Positions 14,429-25,878 are shown, counted from the first letter of the stretch. The stretch is 64,000 nt of DNA from Desarmillaria ectypa (GCA_030407005.1 JAUDYN010000001.1:4030001-4094000), one strand, 5' to 3'. The notes: a model not told the origin generated them from the letters alone. Program-made: numbers and translations.

Positions 14429-16119
14429 ATGTTGTATCTGACGTCGGACCTATTTCCTGTCTGTGGGTGGCTGGAATGCTCGTTGGTTGACGTTGAACTC
14501 ATGTTTTTTCAGTTGTACCATTTGGGCTTATTGGGTACGCCTTTGTGGCCTTTGGAATACATAATAGTATCTAACTTTTTGCTAGGTTCTATCGTTATTT
14601 CTGGTATCTCATCCGTTTCTCCGCCTTCATTGTCTACCGCCCCGTTCCCCTTCCCGAAAACCCGACATATATCGCTTCTGAAGATGTCACTATTATCGTC
14701 CCAACAATAGACGCAGGGGAGGAGTTCAAGGATGCGGCGCGTAGCTGGCTCGTGGGCAATCCCAAAGAAATTCTCATCATCACCGAGGAGAAAATGCTTG
14801 GCCCGTTACAAGAACTCGCTAACGCTGTTGACCCTTCCCGAATACGCGTTCTTACGGTACCATTCGCTAACAAGCGATTGCAGATGAGTCACGGTATCAA
14901 GAACACCACCACCGACATCATAGTTTTCGCTGACGACGATGCAATATGGCCTCCCACGTTACTTCCGTACGTCCTGGCCTGCTTCGAAGATCAGAAAGTC
15001 GGCGGCGTCGGTACCAGCCAGAGGGTACAAGCAGTGGGTTCTAAGATGACGGTGTGGGAAGTTCTCGCCGCCTTTCGGTTGACAATCCGTAATATCGAGA
15101 TCTCTTCTTCCACGCACATCGATGGTGGCATCCCTTGTCTGTCAGGTCGAACAGCCGCTTACCGGACCATCATTCTCAAGGATCCAGAGTTCCTCCACGG
15201 CTTCACACATGACTATTGGTTAGGCAAGTACCAACTCAACTCAGGCGATGACAAGTTCTTGACGCGATGGATGGTGAGCCATGGATGGAGCACGTACGTG
15301 CAATGCTGCAAGGAGGCCGAGCTACTTAGCACTATGAAGCCAAACTGGCGGTTCCTGAAGCAAGTGTTGAGATGGACCAGGAACACATGGCGTTCTGATC
15401 TCCGAAGCCTTTTCACCGAGCGATATATCTGGACATCGCATCCATATGTAGCTTATACCATGGTTGGCCTTTTCTTTGTCCTTTCCACAAGGTGCAGTGT
15501 TAACGCTATGCCATAGGTAGACAAGTTGTTCAATCCTTTCACGCTACTAGTGGGCCCATGCCTAGTAGCATATGTTGTCTATAAGAGTACTATACCAGTC
15601 GACGAAGGGGGATATCATTTACCGTGGTGGTACGTGATCGATCCTGCAACCCTAGTTCTGTCACAATTAACTGGGCCCCTGCAGGAACGTTCTTGCTTCG
15701 TACATCGTCTGGCTGTTTGCAACACGAACGGCAAAGCTCCTTCCGCATATCTGGTACAACCCTGGACACATCATATACGTGCCAGCCTTCATCGTCTTTG
15801 GCTACTATTTCGCAATAATGAAGCTCTATGCTCTCTGCACGCTTCACGAGGTTCGTGTTTGGCGTCCATTACAGCAGAAATGTACTTATGTCACTTTCAG
15901 ACCGGCTGGGGTACCCGTTCCGGCATTGGCGATATTTCTGCTGCAACTGCAGCTGTCGACGCGGGCTCGCGATCTGACGAAAAAACTGCCGACACTTATT
16001 TAATACATCCGGTAGCACAGCCAGAGTCACCTTTCAATGACCAGTACGCGGCCGATATGGCATATAGCAAGCCAGAACGGCGGCGTTCAGAGTATGAAGA
16101 ACCTACATACGCACGGTGA
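14429..16119 (+). CDS. Processive GT2 polysaccharide synthase (Cps3-like)
   Basis: Six exons (14429-14462, 14513-14534, 14586-15462, 15517-15629, 15685-15850, 15901-16119) join in frame to about 476 residues. GT2 marks are clear: VTIIVPTIDAG at the start of the fold, FADDDAIWPP (nucleotide-sugar/metal Asp cluster), GDDKFLTRW (catalytic region), and QVLRWTRNTWRSD, which matches the QxxRW motif of processive synthases. Hydrophobic segments lie before the GT domain (FYRYFWYLIRFSAFIVY) and after it (exons 4-5), as expected for a membrane synthase that extrudes its polymer. The family includes hyaluronan, cellulose and type-3 capsule synthases; the product here cannot be told from sequence. The start is uncertain: 14429 is the first in-frame ATG compatible with the splicing, but more 5' exons are possible. 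Confidence 0.85.
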
Positions 16120-16837
16120 TAACGGAAAGCGGTGGTATGGGTGCGGAGTATTGCCCTCATTCTTTCTGTCATCTCTGTTTCTTATCATACGTACGTTACT
16201 TCGTACTACCTCCCGTCCTTATTCGTCATGCCATTCTCGTTTACGTCCTCGAACTTTTTCTCTTCACGTTTTATAGTATACCCCACCAAGTACTGCACGC
16301 AAACCGGCATTAGCATCACAGACTTTGTATATCTACTTTATCTCTCATCTCTTGTGACACATACAATCATACATTTGCCGCACTCCGTACAGTGTTTTAT
16401 AATAAATACATTACGAATTCGGCGGCCATTGACAATACTTGTTAAAGATCCTTGGATGACAGGCCAACGAAGTCGAAGGGCGTCTCAGTTGCCGAGCCTT
16501 TCTTGGCTTTGGTGAGACTCATTTCGGAGGGAGTGAAAGGCGTTACGTGGGAAGATGTATCACAGGACCATACCAATCTGGGTATAGCAGCGGTGGCGAC
16601 ATGGGAAGACGTTAGCCGGACTCGTTAAAAGCGTGTGTAGGAAGGACCTTCATGCTTCATGCCGCTCATTATGGAGGCTTGAAACATATTTTGCCTCTCT
16701 CGGGTGCAACCGTTTGAGGGTGCGAATGCGAATGAGATTTACGTACTGTTCCGATGCCTGCGTTGACTCTTCTTCTTGCCGGCAAGCGCATATGCGGTGA
16801 TAAACAGACACAGAACCCAGAGAATACAGCAAATAAT
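16120..16837. other. Intergenic region, no gene seen
   Basis: This is the 3' flank of the GT2 synthase gene up to the edge of the inverted duplication. The frames present overlap on several strands and show no recognisable domain. Confidence 0.45.
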
Positions 16838-17094
16838 ATCATTTCATTTCCAAGAAACGAGTGAGTAAACGAAACTACGGCAATGGAAGGATATCTGGTA
16901 GCTGGCCCATGATGAACGAGACTTCCGAGAAGATGCTCGACCACTGCAGGGCTTCGCAGCTGTGGAAGGCGTGTGAGATGGCGAACGGCGAAACAAAGGA
17001 CGTGAGAACACTTGGCATTCATACCCGTCATAGAGCGTGCAACGGCGGCTCGTGTCGCTGTAATGAATCGCAGATTAGCTGGATAATACGGAGG

Positions 17095-18260
17095 TGCGGG
17101 ACGTACGAGCACGAGTCGATGATGGTAGCAGTGTCCCGTTAGTTGACGACAATAATAAAGGAGAAATTAGGCAATAAAGATCGTAGTTGGAGTTGATACC
17201 AGCGAGAGTTCCACCTATTTTGGGGTGTAAAGGATTATGTACATACATGCAATCCTTACCGTCCTCGGCGTAGACCCCGGAGATGTACACATTACGAGAG
17301 CACTGGCTCTTGCACTGAATGACAGGTGTCAGCCAAATCACTCGGGGAGCTATGACGAAATAACACGTGCGTTTCCATAAGACCGGTAGAGCTAAACAAG
17401 TGGGTCAGTTCAAACGATGTGTATGCAAAAGCTTTCCGTCGTCTATGTAGAGACTGATCAGAAAGCGAGGTCGAGAAACTAAGAAAGAGAAGTACGCACC
17501 GCTAACGAGGAAGTTGATGATCTTGGTTAGCCTATTAGCTTTGTAGTGGAGTCAAGAGACGGAAGGATACGTTAACACAACTATTATGTTGAATGTCCTT
17601 GTCCTCGGCGAGGTAGGCACCACCATCGATGGTGTTGATGTAGTCGCCAGCCTCATCGTTTTTCTACGAGTCATAGGGTAAGGCTTGATAGCTCACGGGG
17701 ACATACTAGATGAGAACGTATGATGGCGATGGCATCCTCTACGCAAAAGGGTATGAATCAGTGTAATACATACACGCCAGAGAAAATCAGCGCACCACAG
17801 ACATCCTCGAACTAAATCGCATCTCTTATTAGCAAAAGTACAACCCGATTCGATAAGTCACTTACCCAAACGAAGTTCAAAGTATAGTCTAAACTACTTT
17901 AGACATAAGATAGCGTAAGATAGAATTTTAGCAACTTACAACCGGTACAGTCTGTCGCAGATGTGGCTCCGAGCGATTCATGGAAGGGACAAAAATGACA
18001 TACGAACACCCTCTGCCTGGTTACACCGATGATAACGTTCTGAAATGTGGCACCTCCGTGGAAGTAGAATATTAGCAATGTAAGAGTAAGCATCACGAAG
18101 CTACAAATTCCAGAACAAAAACTGTACCTGTGTCTTCCCAATCTATGCAGCCGCGACGAGAAACGGATTAGCAGAGCAGAGCAGCAAGCCGGATGAGGAC
18201 GAGCATACCTTGGTCACTATCACGGACGCATTTTAGTCTGGTAAGCGAGACGCGTAGGGA
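17095..18260 (-). pseudogene. PL3-family pectate lyase, decayed copy A
   Basis: Reading the minus strand with short introns gives the PL3 order: GATFQNVIIG (near 18030), NQAEGV then HCTGC, TLNFVW, EDVC-EDAIAIIRSH (about 17810 to 17725), GGAYLAEDKDIQHN (near 17610), LYRSYGN (17371-17391), CKSQCSRNVYISGVYAEDG (about 17270-17330), LAGINSNY and DTATIIDSCS. PL3 enzymes cleave polygalacturonate by beta-elimination and are secreted. Defects: one nucleotide is missing between NVIIGV and NQAEGV (near 18022), a normal Cys in LYRSCGN is Tyr, and the donor after it is GC. No clear signal-peptide exon was found. This is probably a pseudogene, although alternative splicing around the frameshift cannot be excluded. 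Confidence 0.7.
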
Positions 18261-19214
18261 AGAACTGACCTGCAAGCACCGCTTCCGCGGTCAACCACCA
18301 TCAAAGATTTCGCCAGCAGCGGCCCCGATGACTTCACTGCTGGAGACAGTACCAGTGGCTGTGGGCATACTACAAGGGGCTTATAATGGTGACCTCCAGG
18401 GTTCGAACATTCATCCATAAGAAACAACGTGGCTAAGGTCTAATCGACCGCTTAAGAAACAGGCGCTGATCATTGATCGGACTCTCAAATCAGGACTCCA
18501 GTAGACCCAAAATTTTACCTGGTTTGCCGACCGCGACATGCTTCGTGGGGGTTACCTGTGGATAGATGAGAGTACCAAGACACGTTCCGTTCTAGAACCC
18601 TAGACGGCTGAAAGAGTGTCTGAACAATGTAAGTTAACAACGGTAGCATCGCAGTTTGAGTTGTAGCTCAGTGGAGATGGAAGTTCAATCTCGGGTTCTC
18701 ACATGTATTTTTCTTGAACTGAACCTTCGCGCAGCTGACGTTGCCAATAAAACCTCCAGCAGGTTAAGTAATTGGTATTTACAGTACCCCCTTACAGGGA
18801 GATCATGATTTCATGCGGCTTACTTCCGACCTAGTATCATGCATTAAGACCAAACAGCTCTTTTTGACCTCATGGGATGTCCGAATTTACTTATTTAACA
18901 GATTACATACATATGGTGTCTACATGACAAGATAGTATACAGTATATTCATCACACATGACTTATTGGCAGCAAGAGTCAAAGGCAGCAGAGTCGACGAT
19001 GCTGGTGTTGCGACAAACTGGATGAGAGGGTAATTTAATTCTCAAACTTCCGGTGGAATGTGATATGGAACTTACTATTAACAACCCGTCATATCGTCCT
19101 TGGCCTGCAGGATATCGGAGTTGCAATTGGGCTGCTGTTGATTTGTAACTAGGCCCATATAACCGTTTCGCGACAGCCTATATCACCAAAACTCAGACTA
19201 AGGCGAACAAAACT
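18261..19214. other. Region upstream of the lyase relic
   Basis: This may contain eroded 5' exons of the lyase; I could not identify them. Most of it (to about 18960) is absent from the inverted copy at 49-53 kb. A tRNA-like TAGCTCAGTGG near 18665 lacks correct spacing to a B box. Confidence 0.4.
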
Positions 19215-19683
19215 GACGCGACGACGAACCTTGACCTCTTCCCGGCTATAGAGATGCATCGTCAGGCCATTATACTTGGGGTGTGGCTTCACTTCGGGGG
19301 TCAGGTTTATCAAATGTCATTGAGCTAAGAGTACCGTCACATTGGGGGAGTAGAGTAAGGCACGTTGAAGATACTAAGAGCACCCGTCTTTGCGATCCTC
19401 GGCCCGCTAGCCTTCTTCCTCGTCGCAGAGCGTCCCTGCAGGCTGCGCTGAAGACGCTCAACGTCTCCAGTATTATAGCATGTGATCCATCCGCCATGAT
19501 GATTTCGCTCTTGTCGAACCGGACTGATACTCTGTAGGTCAGTGGGTGTCAGCTTGTAAAGCTTAGTTGCGCGAGAGTGTATCTGCAAAAAAATTTATAT
19601 GGCTAAAATAAAGCTGGAATGAGGGAACTCACAATTTGCACAGTACCATCAGGCTCTGCTCGTTTGTAGGTAAATTTAGGCAT
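19215..19683 (-). pseudogene. Unrecognised gene starting MPKFTYKR, copy A (probably broken)
   Basis: A minus-strand ATG at 19683 begins MPKFTYKRAEPDGTVQI and is followed by a candidate donor (GTGAGT). The downstream frame (VSVRFDKSEII and onward) corresponds to a longer open frame in copy B (VSVRFDKSEIL to HPYNWEEVEV), but in copy A it ends in a stop near 19270. Copy B has lost the start codon (ATA). Both copies therefore look damaged, each in its own way. I recognise no domain. Confidence 0.45.
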
Positions 19684-20173
19684 GGTGGTGAGGAGTGAAA
19701 GTATTCCTCGAAGAGAGTTAATCAGGTCAAATCGGTCCGATGTCCGGTGGCAGCCATCGCCGCGGCGGGACCGTTGTATGACACATCGCGCCGGAGGGTG
19801 GGGATAGTTGCGTGAAGTAATAGCACCCGAGAGTAGCAGTCGTGGTCGTCGTGTAGTGTTGTGGTTAATGGACCGTAAATCTGGTGGGTCGGTGAAGGGT
19901 CGTCAAGACTCAAGGACCGATTCGGTGAGTCTAGGCCTCGTCATGACTTATTATTTTTCCAACAGGTTGTAACCAAAGTTGCCAGAGAAAGACAGAGGAA
20001 AATACCCACTTCGAACCACATCCGTCGAAGACAAGCATTCATTTGTGAATCAAGAGAATAAGTATGTAATTGGAAGTCGTATGAATGGTGACAATATTAC
20101 GATGAAGCTGGCACGAAAACGGGGATAAAGCAGTACAAAGGATCATAGCGGTTGACTGGATGAAGATATGTAG

Positions 20174-21361
20174 TCAGGACAAACTTAAAAGGGTCATATG
20201 GCTACCACGTCGTCGGTTCCTCGGCTCCATAGTAGGACTGAGGCAGCGGAAGACCTCTACACCACACCTTTTTATGAGATCCTGCATGACGCGCCAGGAC
20301 TTCTCAGAACGTCGAGAATACGCATCCTGAAGCATGTCCTTTAGCAGCCCGTACTCGTCAAGAATGACAGCATCGTCACTGAGCGGTTGTTCTTTGACCA
20401 CTGAAGTGAGTACATCCCGAGACACGGCATAAACTCTCTGGGAGGGAAGGGGAGGATCAGCCTTCATCAAATTACCCCGAACAGTCTTCTCCGTTTTGTC
20501 GAGGTACTCTTGACGCGCCTCATCAATAATCTCTAGATCGGTCCGCGTACCAGCACGCCTCTTTTTTTTCTTGACAAGTTCGTCGATGTGTCTATCAGAC
20601 TTCGAGCGAACGATATAGGTAGGGATGCTATATCGCTGGCAATTCTTCAGAATCGCAAGATCTCCGTCTGTAAAACGGTCGCCAAGAAGAACGATGATGG
20701 CGTCGAAGATGTAGAGTCCTTGGTCGTTAAAATATGTCCAGTCAGGGCAGTTAACCGTTCCTGAACCTGGAATGTCGAACCAGATGAAAGGGTTGGCAGG
20801 ATTAGGATCGGGGTATGGGGTAACGATGGTGGTGCTTTCGACGATGTCAGTGGCAGCGGATCCTTCATCGTCATCCCATATGCCTCGAAAGGCGTTAATG
20901 AGCGATGACTTGCCCGTTCCCGATTTGCCAGTGATAGCGAGATGGAATTTCCCGTCCCGGTAAAGACGCTGTTTGACCATGTCATACTGCTCTCGAGAAG
21001 GCCATTCAACTGGGTGAATGCCCTTCTTCCACTTCGTTTCCACTGCTTTCTGAGCTTCCATCGCCTCTTCTATCACCTTTTCTTTTGCCTTCGCCTCCTC
21101 CTGCAGCTCGTTGGAACGTCGAATCGCATCCAGAGCTGCCTCTTTCTCTTTCTCAGCTTTGTCGGCTTGCTCCTTCTTCTCCCTTTCCAATTGCTTAATG
21201 CGACGACGAGCTTCATTTTCTGAAGCCTCCCCTCTTCTATGATGCTGCGAGATCGAGGACAACGTCGGGCTTTCCTGGACTTTGCTGTTCCTTATAGCAT
21301 TAAGAATGATGGGGATTGCAGCTGCAGCAGCGGTGGTAAAAGCGGATATAACAGCGCCCAT
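20174..21361 (-). CDS. IRG-like GTPase, intact (copy A of inverted duplication)
   Basis: A single-exon frame of about 395 residues runs from an ATG at 21361. The start was chosen at MGAVIS because the frame upstream has only a GTG and paralogues start at MG. Gly2/Ser6 fit N-myristoylation. A short Ala-rich hydrophobic stretch (TTAAAAAIPIIL) precedes a charged coiled coil (residues about 40-140). The G domain then shows GKSGTGKSS, DIVESTTIVTPYPDP, DIPGSGT (G3) and RSKSD (G4-like in place of NKxD), followed by a helical C-terminus (YAVSRDVLTSVV, LLKDMLQDAYSRRSEKS). The C-terminus is longer and more basic than in the other copies. The pattern matches IRG/IIGP-type GTPases, which in vertebrates act on pathogen vacuoles and internal membranes. 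The role in fungi is unknown to me. Confidence 0.88.
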   Translation of the reverse strand: MGAVISAFTTAAAAAIPIILNAIRNSKVQESPTLSSISQHHRRGEASENEARRRIKQLEREKKEQADKAEKEKEAALDAIRRSNELQEEAKAKEKVIEEAMEAQKAVETKWKKGIHPVEWPSREQYDMVKQRLYRDGKFHLAITGKSGTGKSSLINAFRGIWDDDEGSAATDIVESTTIVTPYPDPNPANPFIWFDIPGSGTVNCPDWTYFNDQGLYIFDAIIVLLGDRFTDGDLAILKNCQRYSIPTYIVRSKSDRHIDELVKKKKRRAGTRTDLEIIDEARQEYLDKTEKTVRGNLMKADPPLPSQRVYAVSRDVLTSVVKEQPLSDDAVILDEYGLLKDMLQDAYSRRSEKSWRVMQDLIKRCGVEVFRCLSPTMEPRNRRRGSHMTLLSLS

Positions 21362-21984
21362 ACTGGAAATATCGACAGTCAGGAACTGGGGATGGTTATC
21401 GTCGGATACCACAGACCGTATTGCGAAATAAATGGAAGTCACTCCAACTAATCGCTAGACCGCCGAGTTCAAGAATCTAAGAATGAATCGGTACATCATT
21501 TATAGTAAATTGAGCACGCATCACTCACATAGGATACTTTTCAGCGGAAAGAAACGAAAAGGGTGGCGATGAGAGATGCAAGATAGGCGCTGAAAATAGA
21601 AATTGACGCGAAGGGGCTATGTGAAGAGTAACACCCTCAGACGTGCTTCAAATATATACGAAGACCGTAGCCGGACTTCCAACATGAGCGTTTTCTCTGG
21701 TCATTTGTGCTGTACCGTGGCGATATAGGCACCGTCAGACACCAGGCTTTCGAACCTCCAAAACAAGAACTAGACCACAGAACCGAAAACACGTTGAAGG
21801 GCTGGCGTTTAGATGGGGTAAATGTAACGACCGTGCTGTCACAGAAGCTTGTTCGCAGATGACAGTACAGGACATTTTTCACTCTATCATGACTGGCGAC
21901 GTACTCCAAGACATGATAGCGCTAGGCGCCCCGTCAATTTAGTAAGCGAAGAAAGGGTGAAGCGTTGTGAAGAAAATTCACATC
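21362..21984 (-). promoter_or_regulatory. Highly conserved 5' region of the duplicated IRG-like gene
   Basis: This segment is almost identical to 49070-49683 in reverse complement. It has a TATA-like GTATATATTTG near 21650 and, closer to the gene, a plausible 5'UTR intron (donor GTGAGTGATG, acceptor TTCTTAG). A 90-codon frame within (21637-21909) encodes the same peptide in both copies. That reflects overall DNA identity and is not by itself evidence for a protein. Confidence 0.55.
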
Positions 21985-22130
21985 ATTGGTGGCGTTGTCT
22001 TTTGGTGTCGTCGGAAACAAAGGAAATCAAAACATGATGTCGACTCTCTAGAGCAACAACACTTCGTCTTGCCTTTTACCCACGAGTACCTCCCGCTTGC
22101 ACCACGACCTTCAATATTAGCACGCAATTG
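21985..22130 (+). pseudogene. Relic of a glutaminase membrane-anchor exon
   Basis: The plus strand reads GGVVFWCRRKQRKSKHD followed by LPFTHEYLPLAP. This matches the transmembrane/cytoplasmic exon of the glutaminase gene at 56.5 kb (GVLLCWRHRKQRKTKLD, IVPFTPESLYMAP) and even more closely the broken copy at 36.8 kb. No other glutaminase exon is nearby, so it is an isolated fragment. It starts where the inverted duplication ends. Confidence 0.6.
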
Positions 22131-22689
22131 TGACTATTATTCAGTGGTCAGTCATAAAACACGGCATAACCAAGGAAGGGGAAACCACAGAGGGGGGATA
22201 TTGGTCTGGCGACAATGGGCGCGAGCAATAAAGCTGCGAGGGCACGAAGGCGGGATGTGAACAGCTCACGACGACCATGAAGCTATCGTCAAATCACAAG
22301 GACGGACATCAGTAAGTACTGCAGTGTGAAATATAGCACCGTTAATGGTCAATGAACAGCCGCCTGTTTGTGCACGCAGCTTGCCAGCCTCGCTTTTTCA
22401 TTGCCAAGTTGCTGTTTCCTTTTATACAATCGTGCAGCAAGTCGCTTATCGCTTCCATCTCCGTGACGCTACTGTGATGTTTTGAAGAACAAGACTAGTT
22501 AGCATTTTCAAAGGCACAGAAAACCGCAGTCATCGCCCAAGAAAGCGCCAGGTTTTCAAGATGAGCAGTTTTCTGGTCACCATCACGATCTTCACCCTCC
22601 AACCCTCTGTTTTCCGTCGTGTTATTGGCCGATCTTCGAGCCACAAGTTCAGTCTCACACGGCCGAAACCACAGATGAACTGGGAATCA
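22131..22689. other. Spacer between relic and GTPase 5' region
   Basis: No gene is visible. Part of it (about 22560-22689) resembles sequence upstream of the GTPase gene at 54737, so the shared 5' block may extend into it. Confidence 0.4.
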
Positions 22690-23356
22690 ATTGAATGTCT
22701 CTGTTTGGGGTGACGCTGTCTTGTGAAACTGATCTGAGGTGGTTAGTCCCATTCAAGCATCGCCTCTCTGGATCTCCAATGCACTCTTTCACCGCACATC
22801 ACCTTAGCTCCAGCCATGAGATGTGAGTTTCTCGATAGTTTTGCACTACCTCGTGGCTCATTGACTATCGTAGCAATGGAACACCGGAGTCAATGCAACA
22901 GTTGACACGCATAATCTTAACCTCGACACTCTTTCAAAGTCTCATGATGAGAAACTGGAACCAACCCTCATCACTGCGAGGCACCTTCGAATTGCGGCTC
23001 AGGTCCCGATTTTGGGCACTTCCCCAGAACTTCTGTGAAAGCGGAAGGGCTAGGTAGCACATCTTCACGAATGGCCGACAAGTGAAGGTTAGTCAATACA
23101 TGCAACTAGACGCAGCAAAAGTGCTTATTAGCGGCGTACAAATATCACCGCAGAAGGCTGGCTTCCGTTCCAAGACCCTCCTTCTGCATCTTTTTGACTT
23201 CAGTTGCTCTCATCTCTGGGGTCATCACATTTGCGCTTAGGTCTTCGTCAGAGTGACCTTTTACATCTTTTACATCTATATACAAGGTATTCGACACCAC
23301 TAAAGTCGAGACCTCATTTCTTACTTTCATGCTTTCAGTCCTCAGATCCATTAGCA
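22690..23356 (+). promoter_or_regulatory. Shared 5' region of the IRG-like gene at 23357
   Basis: This is homologous to 633-1295 (inverted) and 54055-54736 (direct). All three precede IRG-like genes, so it probably contains the promoter and leader. The last 25 bases before the ATG are identical between the first two copies. Confidence 0.55.
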
Positions 23357-24604
23357 ATGGGTGGGGCCGTATCCCGGGTAGTCCCCGTCGTTGCAGCTAT
23401 GATCCCGGCAATCCTTGGGGCAATCCGAGGCAGTAGAGTCGAAGAAAACCCGACGATGTCCGCCATCTCTGAGCAGTTCGAACGAGAGAAGCAGCAGCAA
23501 GCGGAGAAGATTCATGCTTTGCAGCAGGCAGCTCAGAAAGCGACTCAAGCTGCTGAACAGCTGCTGAGAGAGAAGCAGGATGAAGCAGAGAGGATTAGAA
23601 TCATGGAGGAGGATGCTCAAATGGCGGCTCAGAAGGTAGAGCAACTGGAGAAGGAGAAGCAAGAGCAAGCCGACATTGCTAACAGAGAACGCGAGGCAGC
23701 AGAGATCGCTACTCATGCTGCTAACGAGTTGCAAGAGCAGGCAAAGTTGAAGGAGGCAGAGATGAAGAAGATCTTAGAGAACCAGAAGGAGATGGAGGCC
23801 AAGTGGAAGAAGGGTATTCATCCAGTTGAATGGCCTTCTCGCGAGCAGTTCGAGACGACCAAGCAACGTTTTTACAAGGAGGGCAAGTTTCATCTTGCTA
23901 TCGTTGGAATTTCAGGGACAGGAAAGTCGTCTCTCATCAACGCCTTTCGAGGCATATGGGACGATGAACCAGGCGCCGCTGCGACCGATATCGTTGAAAG
24001 TACCGCCATCGTTACTCCTTACCCCGATCCTAATCCCGCCAACCCTTTCATTTGGTTCGATGTACCGGGTTCAGGCACACTCTCATGTTCTGATTGGACC
24101 TACTTCAACGACCAAGGACTGTACATTTTCGACGCCATCATCGTCCTATTCAACGATCGGTTCACTGCCACCGATATTGCTATCTTGAAGAATTGCGAGC
24201 GATACAAAATCCCAACTTACATCGTTCGCTCTAAATCTGACATCCACATCGAGAATGTTGTCAAGAGGAAAAAGCGGGGAGCTGGCGCGAGGAGAGACCC
24301 TACGAAGATTCTTGACGAGGCCCGAAGGGAGTACATCACGAAGACGCAGGAGAGCGTGAGACTGAATTTGATGAAGAACGATCCTCCTATCCGGTCGCAG
24401 AAGATGTACGCTGTCTCCCGGGATACGTTGACGATGGTTGTACGAGAAGAGGCGCTCGAGGATAGCCTCGTTCTCAACGAGCTAGAGCTGTTGAAGGACA
24501 TCCTTCAGGACGCGTATTCACGACGATCTGAGAAATCATACGGTTCGATGGCGGATCTCATGAAAAAGGCTGGCATGGATATCTTCCGTTTCTTTACCAA
24601 CTGA
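23357..24604 (+). CDS. IRG-like GTPase, intact
   Basis: Single-exon frame of 415 residues from an ATG at 23357. The frame extends further upstream, but homology with paralogues starts at MGGAVS. N-terminus: Gly2/Ser6 myristoylation-like motif and a hydrophobic segment (RVVPVVAAMIPAIL). A coiled coil with repeating EREKQ/EQLEKEKQ heptads covers residues about 30-150, then HPVEWPS. G domain: GISGTGKSS (about 183-191), LINAFRGIWDD, DVPGSGT (about 235) and RSKSD (about 293). The C-terminal region is helical with YSRRSEKSYGSM near the end. It lacks obvious C-terminal membrane segments. The same architecture recurs in four other loci of the window. Confidence 0.9.
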   Translation: MGGAVSRVVPVVAAMIPAILGAIRGSRVEENPTMSAISEQFEREKQQQAEKIHALQQAAQKATQAAEQLLREKQDEAERIRIMEEDAQMAAQKVEQLEKEKQEQADIANREREAAEIATHAANELQEQAKLKEAEMKKILENQKEMEAKWKKGIHPVEWPSREQFETTKQRFYKEGKFHLAIVGISGTGKSSLINAFRGIWDDEPGAAATDIVESTAIVTPYPDPNPANPFIWFDVPGSGTLSCSDWTYFNDQGLYIFDAIIVLFNDRFTATDIAILKNCERYKIPTYIVRSKSDIHIENVVKRKKRGAGARRDPTKILDEARREYITKTQESVRLNLMKNDPPIRSQKMYAVSRDTLTMVVREEALEDSLVLNELELLKDILQDAYSRRSEKSYGSMADLMKKAGMDIFRFFTN

Positions 24605-25878
24605 CGGGGTCAGATTCCTTCTATTCCCCCCCTGCTATGGCCATCTATAGACATTTTTTCTTACAGCATTGTTTTTTGGTATCTAAAACGCTTTTAGCCT
24701 GGTCATTACCGGTTTCATTTCTCATGTGTTTTCATGGTTAGCTCGAGTTGATCTCATCCTATTGAATCGTCCTCGAGCTTTTCTTCAGTGAAATTCGCTA
24801 TTACTCTTCTCAAGTACCATAAAACCTGGATGATGTATCCGGGTAAGTTGCTAAGCATTCCTGGGAGACAGACCCCGTCATGTTCTGCCAACGTGCCCAC
24901 CCTTGTTTGTGTCTGCAGTCAGAGTGATCGGTGATGGTGTCATTTCGATAAATATGAACTTTTCGGTTGTCGTTACATGTTGACAACAACCCGGAGGACA
25001 AGACAGCAATGCATTCTCAATCATACAGGAATCACCAGATACGGAGGATGGATGCAACGCTCTCAGCACTCGGGCTCTTCCTACTTCCTTTCGGTTTGGC
25101 TTTGACCCTCCCGATCGCGTCTAACCGCTCAAGGTAATTCAGTGACTCTGCCCTTGATAATGAACTTGTTTATTCTCAGGTCCATTTGACATTCGCAAAG
25201 CGCTTAGGCCATTTCTCACAGCACACCTTCACATTATCATTCCGGCCATCAGGTTCTTATGGCGCCTCACCCTTTCTCCGCTCTGTAATACAACAAAGCG
25301 CCGTCCCTTTTCCTTGCCTTTCACTCCTGTCAGCGTCTAAGGCCTCACTGGCTTGTCACTAGAATTATGGAGATCATTGTCCTCACCCTTACAAAACAAA
25401 TGTATCCGTTGGTTAGGTTCCGGCGCAGCTTTCAATCGATAATGACTAGTAGACTATTCCGTGATCTGAGAAGCAACTTAAGGTTTGTGACTGGGTGTAT
25501 TTTTGGCTGTTCTAGCGAAGAAAAGGATCCGATAGCGCCTATCCTGTCAGTAACGAAGCTATTCAGGATTGGAACCGCCGTAGCAAGGTTCTTCGTACTG
25601 TCGTATAAGTACCTTCACACAATGCTCATTTTTCGTCCGTTCCTCGTTTGGTTCACTGTCTGCACTGCTTGGTCCTTGACGGTGCCGCTACCGTGTTCGT
25701 TTACTTGCTTACCGCTTGAATTACCGCAACCAAGGCTCCGCTGTAAGTATTCAGGACAAGTCGACTCGATACTTCTACGTACTCGTTCGTAGATCCTCAA
25801 GTTTAGTCCTTCGTTCGGTGATCTCTGTCCAGTTTTCAAAGTAAGTAACTTCTGTCAGGGACGTCTTCTAATTTCTCA
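24605..25878. other. Spacer between two tandem IRG-like genes
   Basis: A frame of 141 codons (25367-25792) is hydrophobic and Leu/Phe-rich but has no recognisable family and no splice support. The end of this stretch should hold the promoter of the next GTPase gene, yet it lacks the 5' block shared by the other copies. Confidence 0.45.

Larger units (their letters stand above)
16838..21985 (-). repeat. Inverted segmental duplication, copy A
   Basis: This block matches 49070-53056 in reverse complement. Both copies carry, in the same order, the 5' region of an IRG-like GTPase gene, the GTPase gene itself, an unrecognised gene starting MPKFTYKR, and a PL3 pectate lyase gene. Copy A keeps a GTPase gene without visible defects but a frameshifted lyase. 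The outer edge near 21985 abuts a glutaminase-tail relic; the inner edge near 16838 fades after the lyase. Identity is near complete in the GTPase 5' region and falls to moderate in the lyase part. Confidence 0.85.

Noticed and set aside
14752..14873. Treating 14752 as the GT2 gene start
   Set aside because: The codon there is not ATG, and conserved upstream residues (VTIIVPTIDAG) are needed for the fold; in-frame exons extend to 14429.
18655..18715. tRNA-like TAGCTCAGTGG followed by GTTCAATCTCG
   Set aside because: Distance between the A-box-like and B-box-like parts is far too short and no acceptor stem forms. At most a SINE or tRNA relic.
21637..21909. 90-codon frame identical in both inverted arms
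   Set aside because: The surrounding non-coding DNA is just as identical, so peptide identity is not evidence of coding. Kept only as a conversion signal.
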